Of a stretch of DNA of 64,000 nt, positions 57,088-64,000 are shown piece after piece. Location: assembly GCF_000247605.1 (NCBI RefSeq), contig NC_016894.1, positions 3,980,778-4,044,777 on the forward strand, read 5' to 3'. The stretch is from Acetobacterium woodii DSM 1030 (GTDB taxonomy: Bacteria; Bacillota; Clostridia; Eubacteriales; Eubacteriaceae). A program made the position numbers and the translations under genes. A model generated the notes under the pieces. It was not told where the DNA came from. It saw only the letters and a list, made by a program, of their open reading frames with translations, and searched no databases. Within the stretch, counting starts at the first letter, position 1. Each line of letters opens with the position of its first letter.

Positions 57088-57810
57088 CTAAAGTGGAAAT
57101 ACTTCTTTTTTAATCTTTCCATTTAGTCTGGGAAATTGTTTTGGCGTCGCTTTAATTTTTTTCATATTTATTATAACATGAAGATAATCATTTTGCAGTA
57201 ATAAACCGGGCTCAACTTTAAGTAATTTTGCCCCTAAAATATCAATTGGTTTTTCTGCTGCTAACAATTCTTCCTGATAATCCCGGCCTTTCATCGATAA
57301 AAAATGTCCGCCCACCTGTGTAAGCGGCAAACAATATTCAGATAAAAGGGTAAGATTAGCAACCGCCCGAGATGTCACAATTTGATATTTTTCTCGATAA
57401 TTATCATTTTGTCCCAGTTCTTCAGCACGGCCGTGAAGAATTTTTATATTATTTATCTTTAATTCTTCTGCTATCGCTTGCACCACATTGAGTTTCTTTT
57501 TAGTCGAATCCATGAGGGTTATTTCGGCATTTTCAAGCAAAATTGCCAGTGGAATCCCGGGAAAACCGCCCCCGGTTCCAACATCCAAAATTGTTGCATT
57601 TTTATTTTCTATTAACTTAAGTAACGTCAATGAATCGAGGAGATGCAGCTTAATAAACTCTTCTTCATCGGTGATTCGGGTGAGGTTAATTTTTTTATTC
57701 ATTTCCAGCAATCGCTCCATATAACCAATTAGCAATTCGCTTTGATTAACCTCAAGATCAATCCCGGCCTGGTTTCCTAACTCAATTAAACGCTCTGTTT
57801 TATTATTCAT
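57088..57810 (-). CDS. rsmG: 16S rRNA (guanine-527-N7)-methyltransferase
   Basis: 240 residues from ATG 57810, directly after the mnmG stop; an in-frame GTG four codons earlier is possible. KINLTRITDEEEFIKLHLLDSLTLL and ATILDVGTGGGFPGIPLAILLENAEITLMDSTKKK are the RsmG (GidB) motifs. Methylates G527 of 16S rRNA in the 530 loop. Part of the mnmE-mnmG-rsmG run. Confidence 0.96.
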   Translation of the reverse strand: MNNKTERLIELGNQAGIDLEVNQSELLIGYMERLLEMNKKINLTRITDEEEFIKLHLLDSLTLLKLIENKNATILDVGTGGGFPGIPLAILLENAEITLMDSTKKKLNVVQAIAEELKINNIKILHGRAEELGQNDNYREKYQIVTSRAVANLTLLSEYCLPLTQVGGHFLSMKGRDYQEELLAAEKPIDILGAKLLKVEPGLLLQNDYLHVIINMKKIKATPKQFPRLNGKIKKEVFPL

Positions 57811-57811
57811 T

Positions 57812-59704
57812 TTAATTAACACTCTTTTCTGAATTTCTGCGCCGTTGTTCTAAGGCAATTAGTAATACTGAAATATCGGCTGGTGAAACGCCGGCAATAC
57901 GTGAAGCCTGGCCAATTGAATGGGGTTTTATTTCTTGCAATTTTTCTGCTGCTTCGATTCGTAATCCCCCAATTTCCTGATAATCAATATTTTGCGGGAT
58001 CATTTTGTGCTCTAATTTTTTAAATTGCTCAACTTGTTGCAATTGTTTTTTGATATAACCTTCATATTTAATTTGTACTTCTACTTGCTCTACAACACTC
58101 CAATGAAGCTCGGGACGCATCGGGTCAAATACCTGCGTTTGTGAATATTTAACTTCTGGTCGTTTAATTAACTCCCCAATTGCCAAACCATGTAATAATG
58201 CCGAACTTCCCAAAGATTCTAAGATTTTATTATTTTCGGCATTTGGTTTAACAATCACCTGATTTAGCCGCTTTATTTCATTGGCAATCAGCTCTTTTTT
58301 TGCTAAAAAGCGCTGATAACGTTCTTCGCTAATCAACCCGACCCGGTAGCCAATGTCAGTTAACCGGAGATCGGCATTATCCTGTCGCAGTACTAAACGG
58401 TATTCGGCCCGTGAAGTCATCATCCGATACGGCTCATCGATACCTTTAGTAATAATGTCGTCAATTAAAACACCAATATAACCCTGCGATCGATCGATAA
58501 TCAGCGGTTGTTCACCGCGAATAAAAAGACAGGCATTAATTCCGGCAATTAATCCCTGCGCCGCCGCTTCTTCGTATCCGGAAGTCCCGTTAATCTGGCC
58601 GGCAAAAAAAAGTCCTGCAACTTGCTTGGATTCCAGTGAAGCTTTTAATCGCGTTGGATGAATACAATCATATTCAATCGCATAAGCTGAACGCATAAAT
58701 TCAACATTTTCCATCCCTGGAACCGTGCGGTATAAGGCAATTTGGACATCTTCCGGCAAACATGAAGACATTCCCTGAACATAAATTTCATTGGTGTTTA
58801 AACCTTCCGGTTCCATAAAAATCTGATGACGTTCTTTATCATGAAAACGCATGACTTTGGTTTCAATTGAGGGACAATAACGAGGCCCGATTCCCACTAC
58901 ATCGCCGGTATAAAGCGGTGAACGTTCAATATTATTATTGATAATTTGATGTGTTTCGGGATTTGTATAGGTTAGATAACAAGGAACCTGTTCGATTTCG
59001 ATTTTATCTGTTTCAAAGGAAAAAGGCACAATTTGTTCATCCCCTTCCTGAATAATCATTTTACCGTAATCCAGCGTTTTAGCATCAACTCGCGCCGGTG
59101 TTCCGGTCTTGAAACGTTGCAGCTCAATGCCGTTTTGCTCCAGGCTGGCCGATAAATACATAGCCGGAAATAATCCATTCGGTCCGCCGTCATACTGAAC
59201 GTCACCAATAATGATCCGACCTTTTAAATATGTTCCACTACAAATAATCGCTGCCTTACAGGTATAAACAGCACCGGTATTCACTTTTACCCCGGTTATC
59301 TTACCATCTTCAACGATAATTTCGGTTGCTTCCTGCTGTTTTAATAACAAATTTTCTTGTTTTTCAATAACTTCCTTCATTCTAAACTGATAGGCTTTTT
59401 TATCGGCTTGCGCCCGCAAAGAATGCACCGCCGGGCCTTTGGCGGTATTTAACATCTTGCATTGAATCATCGTCGCATCAATGTTTTTGCCCATTTCACC
59501 GCCAAGAGCATCAATTTCCCGGACTAAATGTCCTTTTCCCGTCCCACCAATCGATGGATTACAAGGCATCATCGCCACCGAATCCAGATTAATCGTTAAT
59601 AAAAGCGTCTTTAAACCGCTCCGGGCGCTGGCCAAGGCCGCCTCTGCCCCCGCATGACCGGCACCAATAACGACAATATCGTAATCTCCTCCAGGATATA
59701 CCAT
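57812..59704 (-). CDS. mnmG: tRNA uridine-5-carboxymethylaminomethyl modification enzyme MnmG
   Basis: 630 residues. [20 protein letters not shown] is the FAD-binding start; [24 protein letters not shown] and [12 protein letters not shown], plus [26 protein letters not shown], are the GidA motifs. With MnmE it makes the cmnm5 side chain on wobble U34. Ends 2 bases before rsmG. The frame is intact and length normal. Confidence 0.97.
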   Translation of the reverse strand: MVYPGGDYDIVVIGAGHAGAEAALASARSGLKTLLLTINLDSVAMMPCNPSIGGTGKGHLVREIDALGGEMGKNIDATMIQCKMLNTAKGPAVHSLRAQADKKAYQFRMKEVIEKQENLLLKQQEATEIIVEDGKITGVKVNTGAVYTCKAAIICSGTYLKGRIIIGDVQYDGGPNGLFPAMYLSASLEQNGIELQRFKTGTPARVDAKTLDYGKMIIQEGDEQIVPFSFETDKIEIEQVPCYLTYTNPETHQIINNNIERSPLYTGDVVGIGPRYCPSIETKVMRFHDKERHQIFMEPEGLNTNEIYVQGMSSCLPEDVQIALYRTVPGMENVEFMRSAYAIEYDCIHPTRLKASLESKQVAGLFFAGQINGTSGYEEAAAQGLIAGINACLFIRGEQPLIIDRSQGYIGVLIDDIITKGIDEPYRMMTSRAEYRLVLRQDNADLRLTDIGYRVGLISEERYQRFLAKKELIANEIKRLNQVIVKPNAENNKILESLGSSALLHGLAIGELIKRPEVKYSQTQVFDPMRPELHWSVVEQVEVQIKYEGYIKKQLQQVEQFKKLEHKMIPQNIDYQEIGGLRIEAAEKLQEIKPHSIGQASRIAGVSPADISVLLIALEQRRRNSEKSVN

Positions 59705-59713
59705 TTTTTCCCT

Positions 59714-61111
59714 CTACTTTCCAATACAGAAATTTTTAAAAATCTGATCTATAATATCCATGCCAATTGCTTTACCGGTAATCCCACGAAGATTCTCCAA
59801 CGCTTCCATCACATCAATACTGACTAATTCGATCGGCATTTGACTTGCCATTGTCTTAATCGCATTTTCCAAGCTATTTTTTGTTGCTTCCAGCAATTGG
59901 ATATGTCGTGCGTTTGTCAGAAGATAATCGGCATCCTGGTTAACTGTTCCTTCAAAAACCATTTTAATCATTTCCTTTTTTAGCATTTCAATCCCTTCAT
60001 CTTCAATTAAAGACATCGGTATCCAGGGTTCCTTAATTGCTGTTTTAGCATCAGAAATGACATCAGTTTTATTCGCAACATAAATCGTTTGTTTATTTTT
60101 TAATAATTCCAGCAGTGCTATTTCCTCATCCGACAATTCCTGCGAAATATCACGCATGAAAATCACCAGATTCGTTTGATCTAAAAGAGCTCGGGATTTC
60201 TCAACCCCGATTTTTTCGACCAGATTATCCGTTTTTCTAATCCCGGCGGTGTCGATTATTTTAAACGGTACCCCTTCGATATTAATATATTCTTCGATTG
60301 TATCCCGGGTGGTTCCGGGAATATCGGTAACAATTGCTTTGTTTTCCATTAAAAGGGTATTTAATAAGGAAGACTTGCCGACGTTTGGTTCTCCTAAAAT
60401 CGCCGTGGTAATCCCTTCCCGGTAAATTTTTCCGGTTTCCGCGACTTCCAGAATTTCTTCGATTTTGTTGATAATCGTTTTAATTTGTTGATTCACAAAA
60501 CTAAATGAAATTTCTTCAATGTCATATTCCGGATAATCGATATTAACTTCCATGTGCGATAAAATTTCAATTAAAATGACATCCAATGCTTCTAATTTTT
60601 GAGACAGTTTTCCTTCTAATTGAGCCATTGAACTTTCCAGACTTTTTTCCGTTTTGGCATTAATAATATCAATTACCGCTTCAGCTTGAGCTAAATCGAT
60701 CCGGCCGTTTAAAAAAGCCCGTTTGGTAAATTCACCCGGCTCGGCTAAACGGGCCCCTGATTGAATCACCAATTTTAAGATCTTGCGTAACGAAACAATG
60801 CCACCATGACAATTAATTTCAACGACATCCTCTGCGGTGTATGAATGTGGTGCCTTCATTTTTGAAATAAGCACTTCATCAATATCCTTTTTTGTCATAG
60901 GGTCAATAATGTGACCATAAATTAATTCGTGACTTTTAGCTGTTATTAGTTTTTTTTCGCTGGGATTGACAAAAATACGATTCCCTATTTCAATAGCATT
61001 ACTTCCACTAATTCGGATAATTCCGATTCCGGCTCCACCCATACCAGTGGCTACTGCCGCAATTGTATCTTCATTTTGTAATAAAACGTTCAATTTATTC
61101 TCCTGACTCAA
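59714..61111 (-). CDS. mnmE: tRNA modification GTPase MnmE
   Basis: 465 residues. N-terminal folate-binding domain (TIAAVATGMGGAGIGIIRISG), a helical domain, and the G domain GEPNVGKSSLLNTLLMENKAIVTDIPGTTRDT with DTAGIR and NKTD; the C-terminus ends in the conserved CIGK. Works with MnmG on tRNA U34. A terminator upstream (61172-61218) separates it from jag. Confidence 0.97.
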   Translation of the reverse strand: MSQENKLNVLLQNEDTIAAVATGMGGAGIGIIRISGSNAIEIGNRIFVNPSEKKLITAKSHELIYGHIIDPMTKKDIDEVLISKMKAPHSYTAEDVVEINCHGGIVSLRKILKLVIQSGARLAEPGEFTKRAFLNGRIDLAQAEAVIDIINAKTEKSLESSMAQLEGKLSQKLEALDVILIEILSHMEVNIDYPEYDIEEISFSFVNQQIKTIINKIEEILEVAETGKIYREGITTAILGEPNVGKSSLLNTLLMENKAIVTDIPGTTRDTIEEYINIEGVPFKIIDTAGIRKTDNLVEKIGVEKSRALLDQTNLVIFMRDISQELSDEEIALLELLKNKQTIYVANKTDVISDAKTAIKEPWIPMSLIEDEGIEMLKKEMIKMVFEGTVNQDADYLLTNARHIQLLEATKNSLENAIKTMASQMPIELVSIDVMEALENLRGITGKAIGMDIIDQIFKNFCIGK

Positions 61112-61171
61112 TAATCGTTTCCTAATCTTTTATAATATAATAAAATATCAATAATAACAAGTCTCCCACCT

Positions 61172-61218
61172 AAAAAAAGCACTCTACATTTAACCTTAAG
61201 TCAACTTGTAAAGTGCTT
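61172..61218 (-). terminator. Terminator after jag
   Basis: Minus strand AAGCACTTTACA (61218-61207) faces TGTAGAGTGCTT (61188-61177) across an 18-base loop, then TTTTTT; an 12-bp stem with one G-T pair. Confidence 0.82.
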
Positions 61219-61232
61219 CTTGTTTATAAATT

Positions 61233-61862
61233 TTAGTTCTTGTCTTTTAATTGAATAACCACCCGACGATAAGGTTCTTCGCCTTCACTAAAGGTAAAAA
61301 CCTTGTCATGATTTTGAAGTTTTGCATGGATAACACGTCGTTCCGATGGGTTCATCGGCTCAAGTAACATCTTTTTTTGATAATAAACAGCTTTATTAGC
61401 CATTTTTTCACCTAAATCTTCGAGTGTTTTTTCCCTTTTAGCCCGATAATTTTCAGTATCCAAAATGACCCGAACATATTCTTCATGTTGTCGATTGATA
61501 ACTAAACTGATTAAATATTGAAGAGAATCGAGCGTTTGGCCACGCCGTCCGATAAGAACACCCATATCCTTACCTTCCAGATTAATGAATAATATTTTAT
61601 CTTCAAGACGGGTTTTAATTTTACAGTTGATTTTCATGGCATGAAGAACATCATTTAAAAAATCAAGCGCACGCTGTTCAGGATTATTTATGAGTGAAAC
61701 CTCAACAATTGCTTCTTTTTTTCCAAATAACTTCATTAAACCACTGTCTGGTACTTGCAATACATTTGTTTCAACTTGTTCTTTTGTCACTCCAAGTTGT
61801 TGCAACCCATGATTAATAGCATCTTCTACGGTTTTACCAGTCCCCGTTACTGTCTTATTCAT
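61233..61862 (-). CDS. jag: RNA-binding protein KhpB/Jag
   Basis: 209 residues. Jag-N domain (GTGKTVEDAINHGLQQLGVTKEQVETNVL, FGKKEAIVEV), type II KH domain with GVLIGRRGQTLDSLQYLISLVINR, and an R3H domain (MNPSERRVIHAKLQNHDKVFTFSEGEEPYRR). Partner of KhpA in RNA binding and cell elongation control. Between yidC and the terminator before mnmE. Confidence 0.96.
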   Translation of the reverse strand: MNKTVTGTGKTVEDAINHGLQQLGVTKEQVETNVLQVPDSGLMKLFGKKEAIVEVSLINNPEQRALDFLNDVLHAMKINCKIKTRLEDKILFINLEGKDMGVLIGRRGQTLDSLQYLISLVINRQHEEYVRVILDTENYRAKREKTLEDLGEKMANKAVYYQKKMLLEPMNPSERRVIHAKLQNHDKVFTFSEGEEPYRRVVIQLKDKN

Positions 61863-61892
61863 TTTCCCTCTCCTTAGCTTTCAGTCATCATT

Positions 61893-62849
61893 TTATTTGT
61901 TATCATAACGTTCCTTGGCTTTTTGATAGGCTTCTTCTTGAGCTTCATCACGCTCGGGAATTTCAACTGACGGTTTTTTTCGTTGTTCAGCCGGTGGTTG
62001 ATAGGCTTTTGAACTTTGTATTTTTTTATTAGAAGCTGGCCGTGTTAAAGGTTTTTTGGGCTCATTTGAGTTATTTTTTTTGTTGTCTTTTTGAGCATTG
62101 GGATTGGCGGCGGCTCGCTTAGCTGCTAAATCAGCTTTTCTTTCAGCTTCTGCTTCCTGAACCCGGCGTTCAGCTTCTTCAATTGAATAATCTGGTTCCG
62201 GAATTTGCATCATAATAAACTGTTGGACAAAAGTAAAGACATTTTGAACGACCCAATAAAGCGCAACCCCTGCCGGCATCGAAATCGAAATATATCCAAT
62301 CATTAGCGGCATCGCATAAAGCATGATTTTTTGGGTTTTGGCATTGGGATCATCCGGATTCATTGTTGCCGATGCCATTGTAAATTTTTGCGTAATAAAT
62401 GTAAATAACGCAGCTAATATTGGTAAAATATAATATGGATCAGGATTACTTAAACTATTCATCCATAAAAAAGACAGATCAATCGATCCCATCGTCCCAT
62501 TAAAAACCCACATATCCGGCGCTCTTAAGGTTCCATATAAACCAATTAAAATTGGAAATTGTAATAAAATTGGTAAACAACCGCCAGCTGGATTTACTTT
62601 AAACGTTTTATACAGCTTCAGCGTTTCTTCATTTAGTTTTTCTTTGTTATTTTTATATTTTTTATTGAGTTTCTGTAATTCCGGCTGAAGGCGTTGCATA
62701 TCCTTCATTGATTTTGTTTGTTTAATATTAAGCGGTAGTAACAATACCTTCATTAATATTGTAAATATGATGATCGCCCATCCATAACTTCCAACAATAT
62801 TGAAAATTTGAAAAAGCACCCAACCAAAGATCTGGTATAAAAAATCCAT
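61893..62849 (-). CDS. yidC: Membrane protein insertase YidC
   Basis: 318 residues, short Gram-positive type without the large periplasmic domain. First helix GWVLFQIFNIVGSYGWAIIIFTILMKVLLLPLNIKQTKSMKDMQRLQPELQKL, then the conserved hydrophilic groove and LLQFPILIGLYGTLRAP, and three more helices; a basic, disordered C-terminus (KAERKADLAAKRAAANPN and Lys/Asn/Pro-rich) binds ribosomes. Inserts proteins alone or with Sec. No lipobox is seen at the start. Confidence 0.96.
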   Translation of the reverse strand: MDFLYQIFGWVLFQIFNIVGSYGWAIIIFTILMKVLLLPLNIKQTKSMKDMQRLQPELQKLNKKYKNNKEKLNEETLKLYKTFKVNPAGGCLPILLQFPILIGLYGTLRAPDMWVFNGTMGSIDLSFLWMNSLSNPDPYYILPILAALFTFITQKFTMASATMNPDDPNAKTQKIMLYAMPLMIGYISISMPAGVALYWVVQNVFTFVQQFIMMQIPEPDYSIEEAERRVQEAEAERKADLAAKRAAANPNAQKDNKKNNSNEPKKPLTRPASNKKIQSSKAYQPPAEQRKKPSVEIPERDEAQEEAYQKAKERYDNK

Positions 62850-62885
62850 TCTTTAACTCCTTAATGTTTTTCTCCCTAAAAATTA

Positions 62886-63098
62886 TCAGGGAAGGGGATC
62901 ATATCCCCCGGGATTAAAAGGATGGCATCTGAGAATGCGTTTTCCACCCAAGTAGCTTCCCTTTATTATACCATATTTTTCAACAGCCATAATAAAATAT
63001 TCCGAACAAGTGGGACTGAAACGACAATTATTTCCCAAAAGAGGTGAAATAAATTTCTGATATCCTCTTATCAGTAAAACTAGAAATTTCTTTAGCAT
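62886..63098 (-). CDS. yidD: Membrane protein insertion efficiency factor YidD
   Basis: 70 residues. [62 protein letters not shown] is the YidD core including the conserved Cys pair and final [10 protein letters not shown]. Peripheral inner-membrane protein aiding YidC. Ends one base before rnpA in the rpmH-rnpA-yidD-yidC order. Confidence 0.97.
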   Translation of the reverse strand: MLKKFLVLLIRGYQKFISPLLGNNCRFSPTCSEYFIMAVEKYGIIKGSYLGGKRILRCHPFNPGGYDPLP

Positions 63099-63099
63099 C

Positions 63100-63441
63100 C
63101 TAAGGCCTCATGAGATTTTTCTTATAAAACAAATGTTTCAACGATTTTTCTAAACTGCTAAAGGGTACATCTTTAATGGATTCTTTAGCGATTAAAATGA
63201 TATCATAGCCTTTTGTAAAAGAATCTTCATTATGACGATATGCTTCTTTTATTCTTCTTTTAACTTTATTTCTAACAACAGCTTTTTTAGAAACTTTTTT
63301 GCTGACAATGATCCCTAAACGATTTTCTTTTTTTTCATTTTTTAAAAAATAGAAAACTAATACTCTATTTCCAAATACATCCCCAACTTTAAAAACCTGT
63401 TTGAATTCATTTTCTTTACTTAGGGATTTTATTTTCACCAA
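63100..63441 (-). CDS. rnpA: Ribonuclease P protein component
   Basis: 113 residues. [27 protein letters not shown] and [30 protein letters not shown] hold the RNR-type motif ([11 protein letters not shown]) of RnpA. Joins the RNA subunit to mature tRNA 5' ends. Follows rpmH, with a hairpin between the two. Confidence 0.96.
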   Translation of the reverse strand: MVKIKSLSKENEFKQVFKVGDVFGNRVLVFYFLKNEKKENRLGIIVSKKVSKKAVVRNKVKRRIKEAYRHNEDSFTKGYDIILIAKESIKDVPFSSLEKSLKHLFYKKNLMRP

Positions 63442-63471
63442 AGGAATTCTCCTTAATTTTTATTAAACAAA

Positions 63472-63494
63472 AGACCGCTTTTGAAAAACGGTCT
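63472..63494 (-). terminator. Hairpin between rpmH and rnpA
   Basis: AGACCG (63472-63477) faces CGGTCT (63489-63494); on the minus strand it is followed by TTTGTT. Could lower rnpA expression relative to rpmH. Confidence 0.65.
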
Positions 63495-63502
63495 ACAAAG
63501 GA

Positions 63503-63637
63503 TTATGCTGATAATTTTTCTCTTCCTTTTTGTCTTCTCTTTTTCAAAATAAGTCGACCGCTTTTGGCAGACATTCTTTTTCTGAAACCATGTTCTTTTT
63601 TTCGTTGTCTAACTTTTGGTTGATAAGTTCTTTTCAC
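63503..63637 (-). CDS. rpmH: Ribosomal protein L34
   Basis: 44 residues from GTG 63637 with AGGGGGTG five bases upstream. [44 protein letters not shown] matches the L34 pattern, here as two blocks. It is highly basic, binds 23S rRNA, and begins the gene run next to the origin. Stop TAA at 63505-63503. Confidence 0.96.
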   Translation of the reverse strand: MKRTYQPKVRQRKKEHGFRKRMSAKSGRLILKKRRQKGREKLSA

Positions 63638-63703
63638 TTCGACACCCCCTGACTAATTCTTTATATTCATTTGTTTATAAGCTAATAAGACTTTTACCCT
63701 AAA

Positions 63704-63732
63704 ATTATATAATCCCGCTTATTTTATGTCAA
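63704..63732 (-). promoter_or_regulatory. Promoter of rpmH
   Basis: Minus strand TTGACA (63732-63727), 17 bases, TATAAT (63709-63704), a consensus sigma-A promoter 66 bases before the rpmH start. Confidence 0.9.
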
Positions 63733-63749
63733 GTTATATTATCAGATAT

Positions 63750-64000
63750 AACAAAATTTCGCAAGTACTATGTTTATTTAAATTATATTGAATGCCTTCT
63801 CGTAATTTGCTATACTAACATTATTAACAAAATTGTGGATAAGTTTTTGATTTTTATCCAATTAATCCACATAATAACCAAAATTGTGGATTAATTGGGG
63901 ATAACTTGTCGATATTTTTCAACATTTCTGATATCCTCATTATTTTTACCTGGTAATGTTTTTTTATATTATCAACATTTATTCTTATAAATTACTTGAT
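63750..64000. other. Origin-proximal DnaA box cluster (part of oriC)
   Basis: Between rpmH and the right window edge lies no gene, only AT-rich DNA with DnaA boxes: TTGTGGATAA at 63833-63842 (exact), TTAATCCACA at 63862-63871, TTGTGGATTA at 63884-63893 and TTGGGGATAA at 63895-63904. These match the TTATCCACA consensus in either strand with 0-2 changes. The rpmH side of dnaA is a common origin location in Firmicutes; dnaA should start just right of 64000. Confidence 0.88.

Overview
The window looks like the chromosome of a low-to-mid GC anaerobic Firmicute of the class Clostridia; gene content and order (rubredoxin, 2[4Fe-4S] ferredoxin, ChW-repeat protein, T-box on metG, yaaO/tmk/holB/ricT order) fit the Eubacteriaceae, for example an Acetobacterium relative, but the genus cannot be fixed from sequence reading alone. 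The right edge is the replication origin: rpmH, rnpA, yidD, yidC, jag, mnmE, mnmG, rsmG, parA and parB run leftward from it, two perfect parS sites lie beside parA, and DnaA boxes lie right of rpmH. dnaA itself is expected just outside the window.

Bases 1 to about 29150 are a cos-type siphophage prophage with an HK97-fold head, entered mid-way through the tail genes (lysis genes and the other attachment site lie beyond base 1). Read leftward from the control region: Cro-like and accessory regulators, an early block of small proteins, a replication block (initiator with 12-bp iterons, two helicase-loader-like proteins), a string of tiny Cys-rich proteins, a modification block (m5C methylase, radical SAM protein, m6A methylase), a short tyrosine recombinase, an HNH/P-loop fusion, then terminase, portal, protease, capsid, connectors, tail terminator, tail tube, the frameshifted tail chaperone pair, tape measure with an M23 peptidase, distal tail protein and a Gp37-like tail protein. 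Rightward from the control region: a CI/ImmR-like repressor, two probable lysogeny cargo genes (a basic membrane protein and a secreted ChW protein), an ImmA/IrrE peptidase and the integrase, which abuts the 3' end of rlmD.

Bases 29.1-45.6 kb are host genes: rlmD, a TetR regulator and YhgE/Pip membrane protein, two thioredoxins, an FMN oxidoreductase, rubredoxin, ferredoxin, the ricT-holB-(DUF2007)-yaaO/tmk group, T-box-controlled metG, rsmI and an FAD oxidoreductase. Bases 45.6-51.6 kb carry dnaB-rplI-gdpP-yybS and rpsR-ssb-rpsF; 51.7-57 kb carry spoIIM, a DUF951 gene, mscS, cvpA, a membrane protein, parB and parA.

The most noteworthy observations are an in-frame fusion of a YaaO-type PLP decarboxylase to thymidylate kinase, a phage radical SAM protein set between two orphan DNA methylases, a five-copy operator array between cro and cI genes with one copy inside the cro-like gene, an HNH-kinase fusion next to the terminase, an exact T-TTT-TTC frameshift site in the tail chaperone genes, and an approximately 200-bp full-length palindromic element beside trxA.
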